From Rhodosorus marinus (taxonomy: Eukaryota > Rhodophyta > Stylonematophyceae > Stylonematales > Stylonemataceae): 64,000 bases of DNA. Under the pieces are notes generated by a model. It made no database searches. It had not been told where the DNA came from and was given only the letters and a program-made list of their open reading frames with translations. This document shows, one piece after another, positions 22,835 to 32,741 of this stretch. How positions within the stretch are numbered: the stretch's first letter is position 1; each line of letters opens with the position of its first letter. Both the position numbers and the translations under genes were made by a program. The stretch covers positions 248,001-312,000 of the forward strand of contig JAMWBK010000013.1 of NCBI GenBank assembly GCA_029953675.1, written 5' to 3'.

Positions 22835-24767
22835 TTGCATAAAGAAAGTTGGGAACGAGAAGAATGTTCGGCTATAAGGGATGGGAGTGCGGCAGAGAAG
22901 CTGTGGAGAGGGACACGGGCAAGCGGAGACGAGCGTTTTTCTGATAAGTTTCATAGGAAAGAGGATTCTAGGATGCCTACTACTAAGGAAGATGCTGAAA
23001 TGCCAGAGGTGGGATTGTCTCCCGATCTGTATGATAGTGGTGAGAGACTGTTCACGTTTTGGTTTCGGTGTTGTCATCTTTGTTTTTTGTTCCATGCTAA
23101 GCAGTGTTCGTTGTGCTTGAATCTAGGTCCTCCGAAAGCTGCGAAGAAAAGCTCAAAAGTTGCTGGTGCGCGCTCTGTGGACCTTATTTTCATTTTCTGG
23201 CTGGTCCGGATTTAGGGTTCAGGGGTTTCGCGGTCAATACTTCTTAAAATATTTGTTCGTTTATTTTCACTGATTCTGTAGGGAAAGGCGCAGGAAAGGG
23301 AACCAAGTCCAAGCCCGGGTCAAAGAAGGTCATTTGTAAGTTCGTCGAATGCATCTACAGCACAACTGGTTTCGTCCTCCAATTTGGACTCGACTGATCC
23401 TTTGGCCAATTGTACGCTGGCTTCTCAAGATAAAAAGAAAGAGGTCAAGGGCAAGGAAAACAAAAGCCCCGGCAGCGATGATTCTGACGGTATGTCTTTG
23501 ACGGACATGACGAGTTTGAGGGTGACTATTCTAAATCGGTTTTCTACTGCCTACTAGTACTTCTCGGGCGCTTGATCGAGGGAAAGTCCAAAAAGGACAA
23601 GATGAAGAAAAGGAAATCTCCAACTCCAAAGAAGCCGAAAAAGAGCCCTCTTGGTAAGGCCAAATCCAAGAAGAAGCAGGGTGAGAATACGCGAGAAAAT
23701 CCGTTTTCGCCCATTCGAACAACAGAGCTGACTTGCTGTCCTCCCTCCCTCCAGAAGAGGAGTTGCCCTCTGCAGGAGAGTCTTCGGAGGTGAGCGCGGA
23801 AAGATCAGGGATGAGAGAGAAGAACCGGCTAAACTGACTGGTTAAAACACATACCGTGCAGGATGAAATGAACCATTCCGCCGATGAAGAGGAGATTATT
23901 ACACAGATGGTTGACGACAGTCAAGCCGAATACATCGCTTTTACTTCAGGAGATGCAGACCTACATGACCTCGTGCGTTTCTCAACAATTTGCTTGTTGG
24001 AGACTGGAGAAAAGAAAAACTGGAAACTTACACTTCTTGGTTTTTTCTTTTTTAGGTTTTGCAGGGCGTAAAGCTCCTCGGCAGATTTGAAGTCTGTGAC
24101 AGACAAAGTGACGAAGCAGTCGGATGCCATGTTTACGTCCTTGGGAATGGAGGACGTCGTACGGGAAAGCTGCTCGATGCAATTGCGCGTAAGTCAGAGT
24201 TTCCCGATCTTTTGACACCTGCGGTTTGTTCATCCCTCGTTCGAGAAGACTGAATTCCAGTTTTCAGGAGGCTGTTGGGTGGTCACAGTTGACTGGGTTC
24301 TGGCGTCGATCAGTGAAGGGAAATGGAAACCCCTTGAAGAGTACGAAGCTACTGACATCTACCCAGGGGCGAAAATAGCACGTGAGTCCAACGGAAGCAA
24401 GGCAAAAGGTCTATTCAACGGGGGAAAAGTCGGAATTGCAGGAACGCCGAGGATGCCCATGCATGAAATCTCTTCCTTGGTTGAGTCCTGCAAGGGTACT
24501 CTGTCCGACTACAGGTGTGTTACTGTAGTACGTTTTGCCCAGTTCCAGCTGTGCTTTCCACTGAACCCTACGACTTTTCGCAAACACTTGGTGATGTTCA
24601 GATGTGACTACCTGATTGTGGCGCGAAACGCTACTTGGAGTGAAATGGATGAGATGGAATCCAGCAAGTGCTCCAGGGTTACTGAGAAATGGTTTTTCGA
24701 CTCTATAGCACATTGGAAGTTGCAGCCAGTACCTCCAAACTCGGAGATTGTCAAGGCCATGAGCTAA
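22835..24767 (+). CDS. Tandem-BRCT protein with basic linker
   Basis: Exons 22835-23039, 23127-23165, 23282-23489, 23558-23680, 23755-23789, 23862-23972, 24056-24188, 24268-24514 and 24602-24767 give roughly 410 aa. The C-terminal half holds two BRCT repeats, phosphopeptide-binding modules of DNA-damage and chromatin proteins. Repeat one: VKLLGRFEVCD, then TGKLLDAIARGCWVVTVDWV with the conserved Trp. Repeat two: GGKVGIAGTPRM, CDYLIVARN, VTEKWFFDSIAHW. The order resembles MCPH1/BRC1-like pairs. The N-terminal half is low-complexity, Lys/Ser/Pro-rich (KKDKMKKRKSPTPKKPKK), probably disordered and nuclear. Exon three keeps frame only if a 25-nt segment (23336-23360, GTAAGT...TACAG) is removed or another junction is used, so the N-terminal half is less certain. 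Confidence 0.75.
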
Positions 24768-25931
24768 GATGCTCAACTACCGGCTCCAGTCAGTTTTCCC
24801 CTTGTTGTCAACAGTCATTATGGTAAAAAAGCACTCGCAAAAATACGCCTCATCGCTTCCCGATACGATCCGAGAGCTGTGATTCAGCCAGAATTTCGTT
24901 TGACATTGGCCTTCCACTCGACTCCGACCAAGGATCCAGCACTCCGGCTAACTAAAGAAGCCACTCACCTCCGGCAACCCTTATCGATCGCGGGAAGGAT
25001 GTGCAACCAACCATGAACAGAATTTGCACGTCCGTCCTGAAGGTATTCTAAAAGAGTTTAAAGAGGCCCACATGTCATCAGGTGCTGTATCATGCTCGTT
25101 GGTAGCCCACCTTTACCCTCGGTTGAGCCAACCCTTCGCCAGAATGCGCCTCTTCGAACTAAGGTCGGAAATAGTTCTCTTGATGCTATTGTTTTTCATA
25201 AAACAAAGAGAAAGCTCCCATCAGAAATGGAAGGAGAAATTTTCACAAATACAAATAAAAAGGTGATAAATTTTCGAATTTTTCAGAGTCTTCTGAGAGG
25301 AGAGAAATTAAGGATACTCCTGGGTGCTAGCTTACGGCTCCGATAGAGGACAGCTGTATCTTTTTATCTAATAAAATTAAATTTACGAATATTTTCTTGT
25401 GGAAGTTATGGAATGTTGGTTAGCGTACTATTATTGTTTATTAAAAATAATAACGTCATAGACATCGAACGTATCCTAAATTATGATATTAATTTTTTGG
25501 CGATCACCCTATCGGGCGAACAGTGCTGTTTTATTGAAATTCCCTCCTGGCCGAATGCTCTCAGCCGATGATTCTATCAGGCTGGAGAGTGTCCACCTCC
25601 ACGTCTAAATAGTTATCTATTAGTAGAAATAAAGTAACGATCTATTGAGGAACCTGTGGAGTTTGGGAAAACATTGGCCAACGAATTTTGGTTTTTGGCC
25701 CAGCAGGGTTTTTGGGGGAGCCGCTCAGCCAATGTTGCAAGACTCTAAAATTGCCTTTTTTGCGCTTTTTTAGATTTTGTTCGTTTTTCATCCTTATTTG
25801 GTTGTGCGGGAACATTTGCCAAGCTGAAGGTCGTGGAGTTTGTCCAAGTAAAACTGGTCAAGAAGAAGGAACAGCTTCGGCAAAGGTTTTGGTTCGGGTT
25901 TTCGGAGTTCGTGGATGAGGTTTTTGAAGGG
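24768..25931. other. Intergenic spacer, AT-rich core
   Basis: Nothing coding is supported. The 25350-25650 part is AT-rich. Bases 25800-25930 become G-rich towards the next promoter. Confidence 0.5.
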
Positions 25932-25939
25932 TATATAAA
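25932..25939 (+). promoter_or_regulatory. TATA box of the FAD-oxidase gene
   Basis: TATATAAA lies 130 nt before the start codon at 26069, in a G-rich context that continues as a purine-rich leader. Its position fits a core promoter with transcription starting near 25965. Confidence 0.55.
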
Positions 25940-26068
25940 GGGATGGGCTCAGAGGTGAGCTTGGGGAGGGAGGGTTAGGAGAGATAGAGAATGAACAGGT
26001 TCAAGATCTTGAGTGAGGAGTACGAAGCTTGTTGCAGTTTTTTTTGGAGGGGTTACTAGGTTTTGGAG

Positions 26069-27502
26069 ATGTTGGACGAGTTTGTTGGTGAGGATATCCA
26101 GGAGCTGAAGCGACTGGTGAGGGGTGAATTGATATTCAGGTCAGATGGAAAGGCATATTCTGAGGCTGTGAAGTGCTTTAATCATGACTCGAAGTGGTCT
26201 CCACGGTTGATCGTGCAGGTGCGGGGTGCGCACGATGTGCAGCTCGTGCTCAAGTTCGCCAGAGCCCGTGGCTTGTCGGTCTCTGTTTCTGGTGGGCGGC
26301 ATATGTTTAACAACGCATCTATGCAGGGGGATATCGTCATCGATATGAGATTGATGAGATCAATTAACATTGATGATGAGGAAAGAACTGCCTGGGTGGA
26401 CTCTGGTTGCATTGTATTCGACGTTGATCAGGAAGCCATTGCTCACAATTTGGCCGCTGTCACTGGGCAATACTATGATACTGGAATCGCGGGCTTCACT
26501 CTCGGGGGGGGTCTTGGTTTCTTGTCGCCACGGTACGGGCTGAGCGTGGACAACCTCCTGGCTGTCGAGGTTGTTACTCCTCAGGGCGAACTATTGTACA
26601 TTGATGATGAAACCGACCCAGAGAAGATGTGGGTTGCCCGCGGAGCTGGCTGGAATCTCGGTGTTGTGCTTCGTCTGAAGCTTCGAATGTATCCAATGGA
26701 GACCTTCCAGCACCAAGGCAAGACAGTCCACGGCTATGGAGGATTTGTGATGTGGCCACTTACTGCGGAGACCGTTGATCCCATTGCCAAGATTCTGCAG
26801 AAACTGTTCAGTCTAGTTGAGTCCGGTAAGGTTCCGTTGGAGACTCAGCCGCTCATGGCTTTCGCCAATCCGCCGCCAGGTGGCGCCCCCGTGCTCATGC
26901 TGCAGAACATTTGGGTTGGAAACCCGGCTGGCGGTGAAGCCTTTGCAAAGATTTTCACAGATATTCTAGAGCCGGCGGTTAACACCTGTGCGCCCCTTGA
27001 TTGGCTTGCGATCCAGGATGTCCACACGGCCATGTTTGTCAGGGAAAATCGATACTACTTGTCCACCCGCTCCGTTAATGAGCAGGCCCTATTCGGCGCT
27101 GACGCTCTCCGGACGCTTACGATGCAAATACTTGAGAACAAACCCAAGGAAGGATTTCTTGTAATGATTGCTGGAGGAAAAGGAATCACAGACGTTCCGG
27201 TCGAGAACACTGCTTGCACGACTCTGCGGGAAAGTAAAGTCGTCTGCATGGTCGGCTGCCATGTCGAGGACGATGACGAAAATATTCCAGCATACGAGAA
27301 AGCAAAAGCATGGGTTAGGGGCACGCTAATGGGAGGCCTTGGACCAATCTGCAGGCAGTCTGTCTACACAAATCTGGACAACGTTGGCACCGACGAAGTC
27401 GTAAAGCAATCAGCCTACGCGGAGACTGCGAGAGAAAGAATCGCCGCGGTGAAAAAGGCCATGGATCCCGACAATATCTTTAGATTCACAAAGACGAGAT
27501 AA
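26069..27502 (+). CDS. FAD-linked oxidoreductase, BBE-like (intronless)
   Basis: A single uninterrupted frame of 477 aa is typical of berberine-bridge-enzyme-like FAD oxidases (420-550 aa), which oxidise sugars, alcohols or alkaloids. The N-terminal PCMH-type FAD fold starts SPRLIVQVRGAHDVQLVLKF. SGGRHMFNNAS holds the His that carries 8-alpha-linked FAD. The FAD loop reads AGFTLGGGLGFLSPRYGLSVDNLL. Where plant BBEs have a second FAD-linked Cys before GGG, this protein has YYDTG, so flavin should be bound through His only. The C-terminal BBE segment ends DPDNIFRF. No signal peptide is seen, unlike secreted plant enzymes. It is one of the few genes here without introns, which suggests transfer from bacteria or retroposition. 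The in-frame stop upstream fixes the start at 26069. Confidence 0.9.
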   Translation: MLDEFVGEDIQELKRLVRGELIFRSDGKAYSEAVKCFNHDSKWSPRLIVQVRGAHDVQLVLKFARARGLSVSVSGGRHMFNNASMQGDIVIDMRLMRSINIDDEERTAWVDSGCIVFDVDQEAIAHNLAAVTGQYYDTGIAGFTLGGGLGFLSPRYGLSVDNLLAVEVVTPQGELLYIDDETDPEKMWVARGAGWNLGVVLRLKLRMYPMETFQHQGKTVHGYGGFVMWPLTAETVDPIAKILQKLFSLVESGKVPLETQPLMAFANPPPGGAPVLMLQNIWVGNPAGGEAFAKIFTDILEPAVNTCAPLDWLAIQDVHTAMFVRENRYYLSTRSVNEQALFGADALRTLTMQILENKPKEGFLVMIAGGKGITDVPVENTACTTLRESKVVCMVGCHVEDDDENIPAYEKAKAWVRGTLMGGLGPICRQSVYTNLDNVGTDEVVKQSAYAETARERIAAVKKAMDPDNIFRFTKTR

Positions 27503-28500
27503 GAGACGACATCAGGGGAAGGCGTTTTCCTTCGGTTTCAGAGCTAATCCCCGAATATCCTAACAGAAACAGAGCCGTTCGCAGATTCTGGCCTATAGCT
27601 TCTGCACGAGCTGAGAAGAGAAAAGCCTGAAAACATGCATACGTCATGTAGCAAAGGACAGGATACATAAAAACCACCCTGTTTAGCTTGAACTGTTTGC
27701 TTCACCAAGACAGGGTTGGTAACCCGTTGACAAGCTTTCTGATCCCAAGCACAGGGTCCCAGAGCTGTTCGCTCGCTGTAGTTGACCAACACTCACAAGT
27801 CAAACGCACATCAGCGCGTAGCGAGATCTGAGGGCGACCAGCTACGCTCTCTTGTCTGAGAATTTTTACAACTATCATCAAGCCCTTTTGACTCAGACCC
27901 TCTATCCTCAATCAAGTTTAGCAAAGTAGCTCCACTCGGACCATCATGCACAGTAAGTAGTCAAGCGTATTTCTGAGATCTCATCCGTGACTTTCAACAC
28001 TGCTCGGTTCGCGAAACTAGTTCATTTCGGAAGGATCGAACCTTCAGGTTATTACTCTAGCAAGGTTCTTGTCAGCGATTCTCAAACGAGCGTTTGCATT
28101 CATTTCACAGCGCATTCACCGACTGTCATGCTTCGCCGAGAAACGTGGTTCAGGAATATAAAAACTCGAGGGTGTTGCGAGGACTCGTCGGAGGTTCTGC
28201 TATGCTGAAGTGGAAGGATCGCTTTCTTCCTTGAGGATGAACTTCACGCGAAAGGGAAAAGTCTTAATTCATTGAATGCGACGTTACGGCACTCCATCTA
28301 GGTTGTTGGGATTCTTCGGAGGCCGATCTTAGCTTTCCAGACTGACTGTTGTGGGAAATTGTCCTGGTGGGTTCACACAGTATCTCATTCGATGTGGTTT
28401 GTTGTGTTGGAAGCGGTCGTTGATAGGTTTGTCTAGTTGATGGTTCTGATACAGTACCGTCCTGTAATTTTCGCTTCTCCGGGTTGAGGTAATTTGGTTC
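27503..28500. other. Intergenic spacer
   Basis: Open frames are short and without motifs. No RNA gene is recognised. Confidence 0.4.
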
Positions 28501-29045
28501 ATGATGGAAGCGCAAAGAAAGAGGAGAAATAGTTCAATTTCCGAGCAGTCCTCTGGAAGAAACAAAAGGTTGAAATGGAGAACTGGAGATATGCTGCGAT
28601 CAGAGTATTACTTGCGTGTACCTTCAGGTGACCCCTGGGTTGTAGGCGATGTTTTGACGATCATAAGGGAGCACTGGGCCGGACAAAGGGAGGATTTTAT
28701 TATTGGAGTGAACCGTGTGACCCGAGCATTGGAGCGCAGTTCTGTGAATCTAGTTATATTGTGTCGGCTGGTGGAGCCAATACATCTAATCGAGCACTTA
28801 CCGTCATTGTGTATTGAGAGCAAGGTCGGCCTCTTCCAACAAAAGGTGTCAAGCGTCTCTGAATTCCACATCTGACAGCATGAACGATTCAATTCTTCCA
28901 GGCTCATCTCGTGGTCTTAGCGTCCAACGGCCACGACCTCGCGTCTATATTTAAGCAGAAGCGAACCACGTCCATCGCATTGAAGTCGTACCCAAAAGAC
29001 CTTCTCCAGTACCAGTCGACATTGGGCCAACGGGTACGATCTTGA
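28501..29045 (+). CDS. L7Ae-family RNase P/MRP subunit, RPP38/POP3-like
   Basis: Exons 28501-28845 and 28902-29045 give 162 aa. The protein opens with a basic Ser-rich tail, then an L7Ae fold. IIGVNRVTRALERSSVNLVIL is the helix-strand that binds RNA kink-turns in this family. VEPIHLIEHLPSLCIESKVG follows, and after the intron AHLVVLASNGHDLASIF. The order VNxVTRALER is typical of RPP38 and POP3, proteins of RNase P and RNase MRP that act in tRNA and rRNA processing in the nucleolus. NHP2 or other L7Ae proteins are alternatives, but those are usually shorter and start with different signatures. Met1 or Met2 may be the start. The intron junction keeps phase 0. Confidence 0.75.
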
Positions 29046-30344
29046 AGACGAGCACATTCTGAAAATGCCCAAACTTGGACCTAGAAACATCGATTTCCGG
29101 GATAACGTACAATGGAACCTTGAATTGTAGAGGACTATCACATTCGTCAAAGCAGGTGGCAGCCCAAAGCAAGTACCAGTGTACCTCTCACAAGCTCAAC
29201 TGTGACAAGTGGTGTTCTTTCCATCCCTCACGTCTCGACGAATGGGCCAATTCACGCAGCGACAATGAAGTTATTCATTCTCCAGCAGGCTGCGCAAGCG
29301 GAATAGAGGCTACTTTCTGGAATTCACGGCTTTTGTACATCAATCGAAGCCAATGATTTCAAACTAGCAGGCTTGTATGGCACGAAGCTAGGGTTTCGGC
29401 ACGGGTGCTATGCTTACAAACAAGTACTTCCAGTGAAACTGCGCTGTTAAAGCTTGATGGTCGGACAGTGGCAGACAGTGCATGCTCAAGCGGCCGGCCA
29501 AGCTTTAGCACCTACGTGAACTACGCCTTTCAAAGATCGGTTTTGGCTGCATGAGCGGGCTCCAATGGCCCGAATGAGCGCTCAATAATATGCATTATTT
29601 TATATACTTTATCCAATTAACAATCCCAACGTACGGAATTTCTCATATATTAGTAAAATACAACACTTGGTTGTACCAGTAATACGAGATATTCCCCGTC
29701 GTACCATGCTTTTACCCAATGATCACGTACGTATATGATATTTCTTTAATTATAAGCATAATTCTTTATCTGCATCGGAAGCGATCAATCACTCATCTGC
29801 AAATAAACCAATCATTGAAGATTAATCGAAAGACGTTGTTTAAAGTTACTAAATAAATGATAGCGCTGCATTGAAATAAAGAAATAAAATATATTGTTTG
29901 ACAGAATATCTCCTAAAAGATATTAAATTCATTTTACGTTATCCAATCATTTGTTTGTGTGGAAAATCCGTTAGATGTAAGTAGTTCAGTGCATCCATTC
30001 ATATGTTGATGAGAAGTGGAAAGGTTTTGCTGGCATCGTTTTTTCTTCTACTTTGGAGATTTGATATCGCAGAATATGCTCATCGTTCGAACAATAGAAG
30101 GAAACGTAAACCTCAGCGTTGTCGCCATGCTTTACCTGTGAAATTTAAAATTCTTCTGCCTCTCCGTAGGTTTGTGGTGTGTTTGTTGAGACGCCGGTGG
30201 TCAGGTATTGTTGTCGCTGTCTTGGAGATGATGTCTGGTGGGGTCATCATGTCGAAGAAGAGTAAGGGCATAGGGTTTGGAAGAGTATTGATGATGAGTT
30301 AGGGAAATATCTACTCTGGTTGGGTTTTGAGTCGATTGGAAGGA
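29046..30344. other. Spacer, AT-rich, ending in a G-rich leader
   Basis: Bases 29590-30000 are very AT-rich. From 30230 to 30344 the coding strand is G-rich, as in other leaders. An open frame at 30003-30302 has no motif and lies in the likely 5' region. Confidence 0.5.
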
Positions 30345-32172
30345 ATGGGAGGTGTTGGATTTGTGACAGGTTTTGGGGAGGGAGTGGTCCGGAAACGGGC
30401 TGTTGTCTGTGCCAAGGACGGTGCGAATCCTCGAATGCGGGTGCGGGGCAGTTCAAATGTGGGGGGGAGGAGGGTACGGGATAGGGAGGCGGAAGAGTTT
30501 GCTGGTGCTGATGACGAGCAGAGTCGGCTCTACAGACGTGAGGCGAAGGAGAAGTTGCCGGCAGAACGGGATGCGACCAGTAAACTTATTGGCGCAATCG
30601 CGTTGGTAGCAGGAACTACTGTTGGAGCCGGTGTCCTAGCGCTCCCAGCGGTGACCAGAGAAGGGGGCTTCCTTCCCTCCACAGCACTTCTGCTCGGTGC
30701 ATGGCTGTACATGTCGACCACTGGAAACCTCATCGCGGAAGCAACTGCGGCAACAACCGCAAACACAGGGCGCAAAGAAGTCAGCTTGCTCTCTATCATA
30801 GAACTTAGCCTCGGAAAGGTAATTCCCTTATCTAAAACTTCACCTCGCTCCCGAAGCTGTGCTCAAGTACTCAAGGCGTTATTCAACGCATCAATCCTTC
30901 TGAGCAGGTCGGCGCCTTCTCGTCTGGCGCTGCCTACGTTGGCATCCACTACGCGCTTCTTGTAGCCTACATATCCCAGGGCGGAAGGATCTTAGGAGAA
31001 TGGACGGACTCGATTGTCGGTGGGGTACCAACATGGAGCCTGTCCCTCCTGTTTGCCTCGGCAGTTGGATCGTTGATGTACTTTGCCAGTGATGAATCGG
31101 TGGAGAAGGTAAACAACGCCCTCGTCGCCGGACTCGTCACCCTGTTTGGAGGTCTCCTGGTAACTGTACTCCCACAAGCAGTTCCCGAGAATCTGCTGCA
31201 TCAGGACATTCCCCAGGCGATCTCAGCGATTCCCGTCTTGGTCCTGTCGTTGGTGTTCCACAATATCGTGCCGTCGGTGGTTTCCCAATTAGACGGTAAG
31301 GAATAGCTCGCTTTCAAAAGATTCTCCCGAGGTGGTTGCGATCGCTCAGCTTCTCTCTCGTTGATGGCGTGGAATGATTAGGGGATCTGAAGAAAACAAA
31401 AACTGCAATTAACGTTGGATCGGCCATCCCTCTTACAATGTTCCTGCTTTGGAATGCTGCGATTCTCGGGACTACCGACGCAAGCGTCGCTGCCTATGAT
31501 CCGGTTGAGGTACGCCTCCCTAAACGTTCATGTTTTTCTGTCTTTTTCTGCCGAGCTGAACGTCCTGCCCAAACATTCACGCTCACCACACCCCCCCTTA
31601 ACTGCCAAAAACAGGCTCTCCGATCTGGCGGAGGCGCTATATCTCTTGTCGTCTCATCCTTCAGCTTGGTAGCAATCACAACCTCCATGTTCGGGTTTGT
31701 GTATGGATTATCGGACTTTCTCAAGGACCTGAAGCAGCGGCTGGGGAGCTCCGGGAGCCGCTCCGAAGGTGACGGACTCAAAAAAAACAACAACGAATCT
31801 CTTTTAGCTTCTTATCTCGCTGACCAATCGTTCGTCTTCCCCGTTCCCCAATGTTTAGAGCTGCCCTCCCCAGGCAAGCAAGTCCAACCGTTTCTCGCTA
31901 CGCTAGTTCCTCCAACCGCCTTAGCGCTTCTTGCGCCCGACATATTCTTCGAAGCTCTTGACTCAGCCGGCGCTTACGGAATCAGTGTTCTGTTCGGAAT
32001 CATCCCAGCCGCTATGGTGTGGAGGTTTCGATACTCGAAGGAACGAAAGTTCTCTAATCCGGTCAGGCCGCAAGTACCTGGTGGAAAGTCTGTGCTCGCG
32101 GCCACAGGGGGGTCCGCAGCGGTGTTAATTTTGTCCGAAATGTACCAAACCCTAAGTCCAATGTTGGGATGA
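30345..32172 (+). CDS. Tryptophan/tyrosine permease-like transporter, probably plastid
   Basis: Exons 30345-30818, 30908-31295, 31382-31509 and 31615-32172 give 515 aa. The hydrophobic core starts LIGAIALVAGTTVGAGVLALP, the first helix signature of the aromatic amino-acid (HAAAP) permeases such as bacterial TyrP and Mtr and their plant plastid relatives. About eleven membrane helices can be seen, for example SLLFASAVGSLMYF, ALVAGLVTLFGGLLVTVLP and VFHNIVPSVVSQLDG (this last a family signature), and the final YGISVLFGIIPAAMVW. Before the first helix lies a leader of about 85 residues rich in Arg, Gly and Val and then acidic. It could direct the protein to the plastid envelope. The intron after the first 158 codons and the others all keep phase. 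The substrate is inferred from the family only. Confidence 0.85.
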
Positions 32173-32693
32173 CTACGCCCGCAATAGAAGCCCTGTTCTT
32201 GGTCCCACCTGGAACTCGTGCGCTCTAGTCCCTTGTTCAACTATGTTAATTCTTGAGAACTTCAAAATAACAAAACTGCTAACTGAATTGTGAGCTACTA
32301 AAAACCAGATATTGAAAACCACCAGTGTGCGCTCAGGATGTCTTCGCAGAGCCGCTGAGGGACTCTTCCTGTTTGCGCATCACCGGTTATGCATCACCTC
32401 GTGACGATCCCGGGTGATGATCTACCGAAGCCCTCACCTCTACAATCAATCTTCCTCCTTTGCAAAGAGTTATCGTTTATTAAGTTATTCCCGTGCTGGC
32501 GAGAAGTCAGGTACGACAATTAGTTCCCTTCCGGTCTCAAGGCTGCTCGGCCTCTCTCTTCCACGATTCACCGCGTCAAAGCGGACGTATTATTACCAAT
32601 CGTTATAGGCATTTTGAAATTTAGCTTCTCAGCGGAACCTTCTCGCAAACTCCTCCACTATCGCTGCGATCCGGGAGTTTGTCAGCGCTGATT
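32173..32693. other. Spacer between convergent genes
   Basis: No gene is seen. It separates the stop of the permease gene from the 3' end of the minus-strand glycosyltransferase gene and should hold both 3' ends. Confidence 0.4.
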
Positions 32694-32724
32694 CTAGTTT
32701 TCCGCTTCAAAAGCGGAAAACTAG
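32694..32724. terminator. Strong hairpin between convergent genes
   Basis: A perfect 14-bp stem (CTAGTTTTCCGCTT and its complement) closes a 3-base loop. It lies 18 bp beyond the stop codon of the minus-strand glycosyltransferase gene, inside its probable 3' UTR. It could be an RNA-stability or 3'-end signal. The call as a terminator is by analogy only, since eukaryotic genes do not need such hairpins. Confidence 0.4.
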
Positions 32725-32741
32725 AGAATAGTAGTCCAGTA

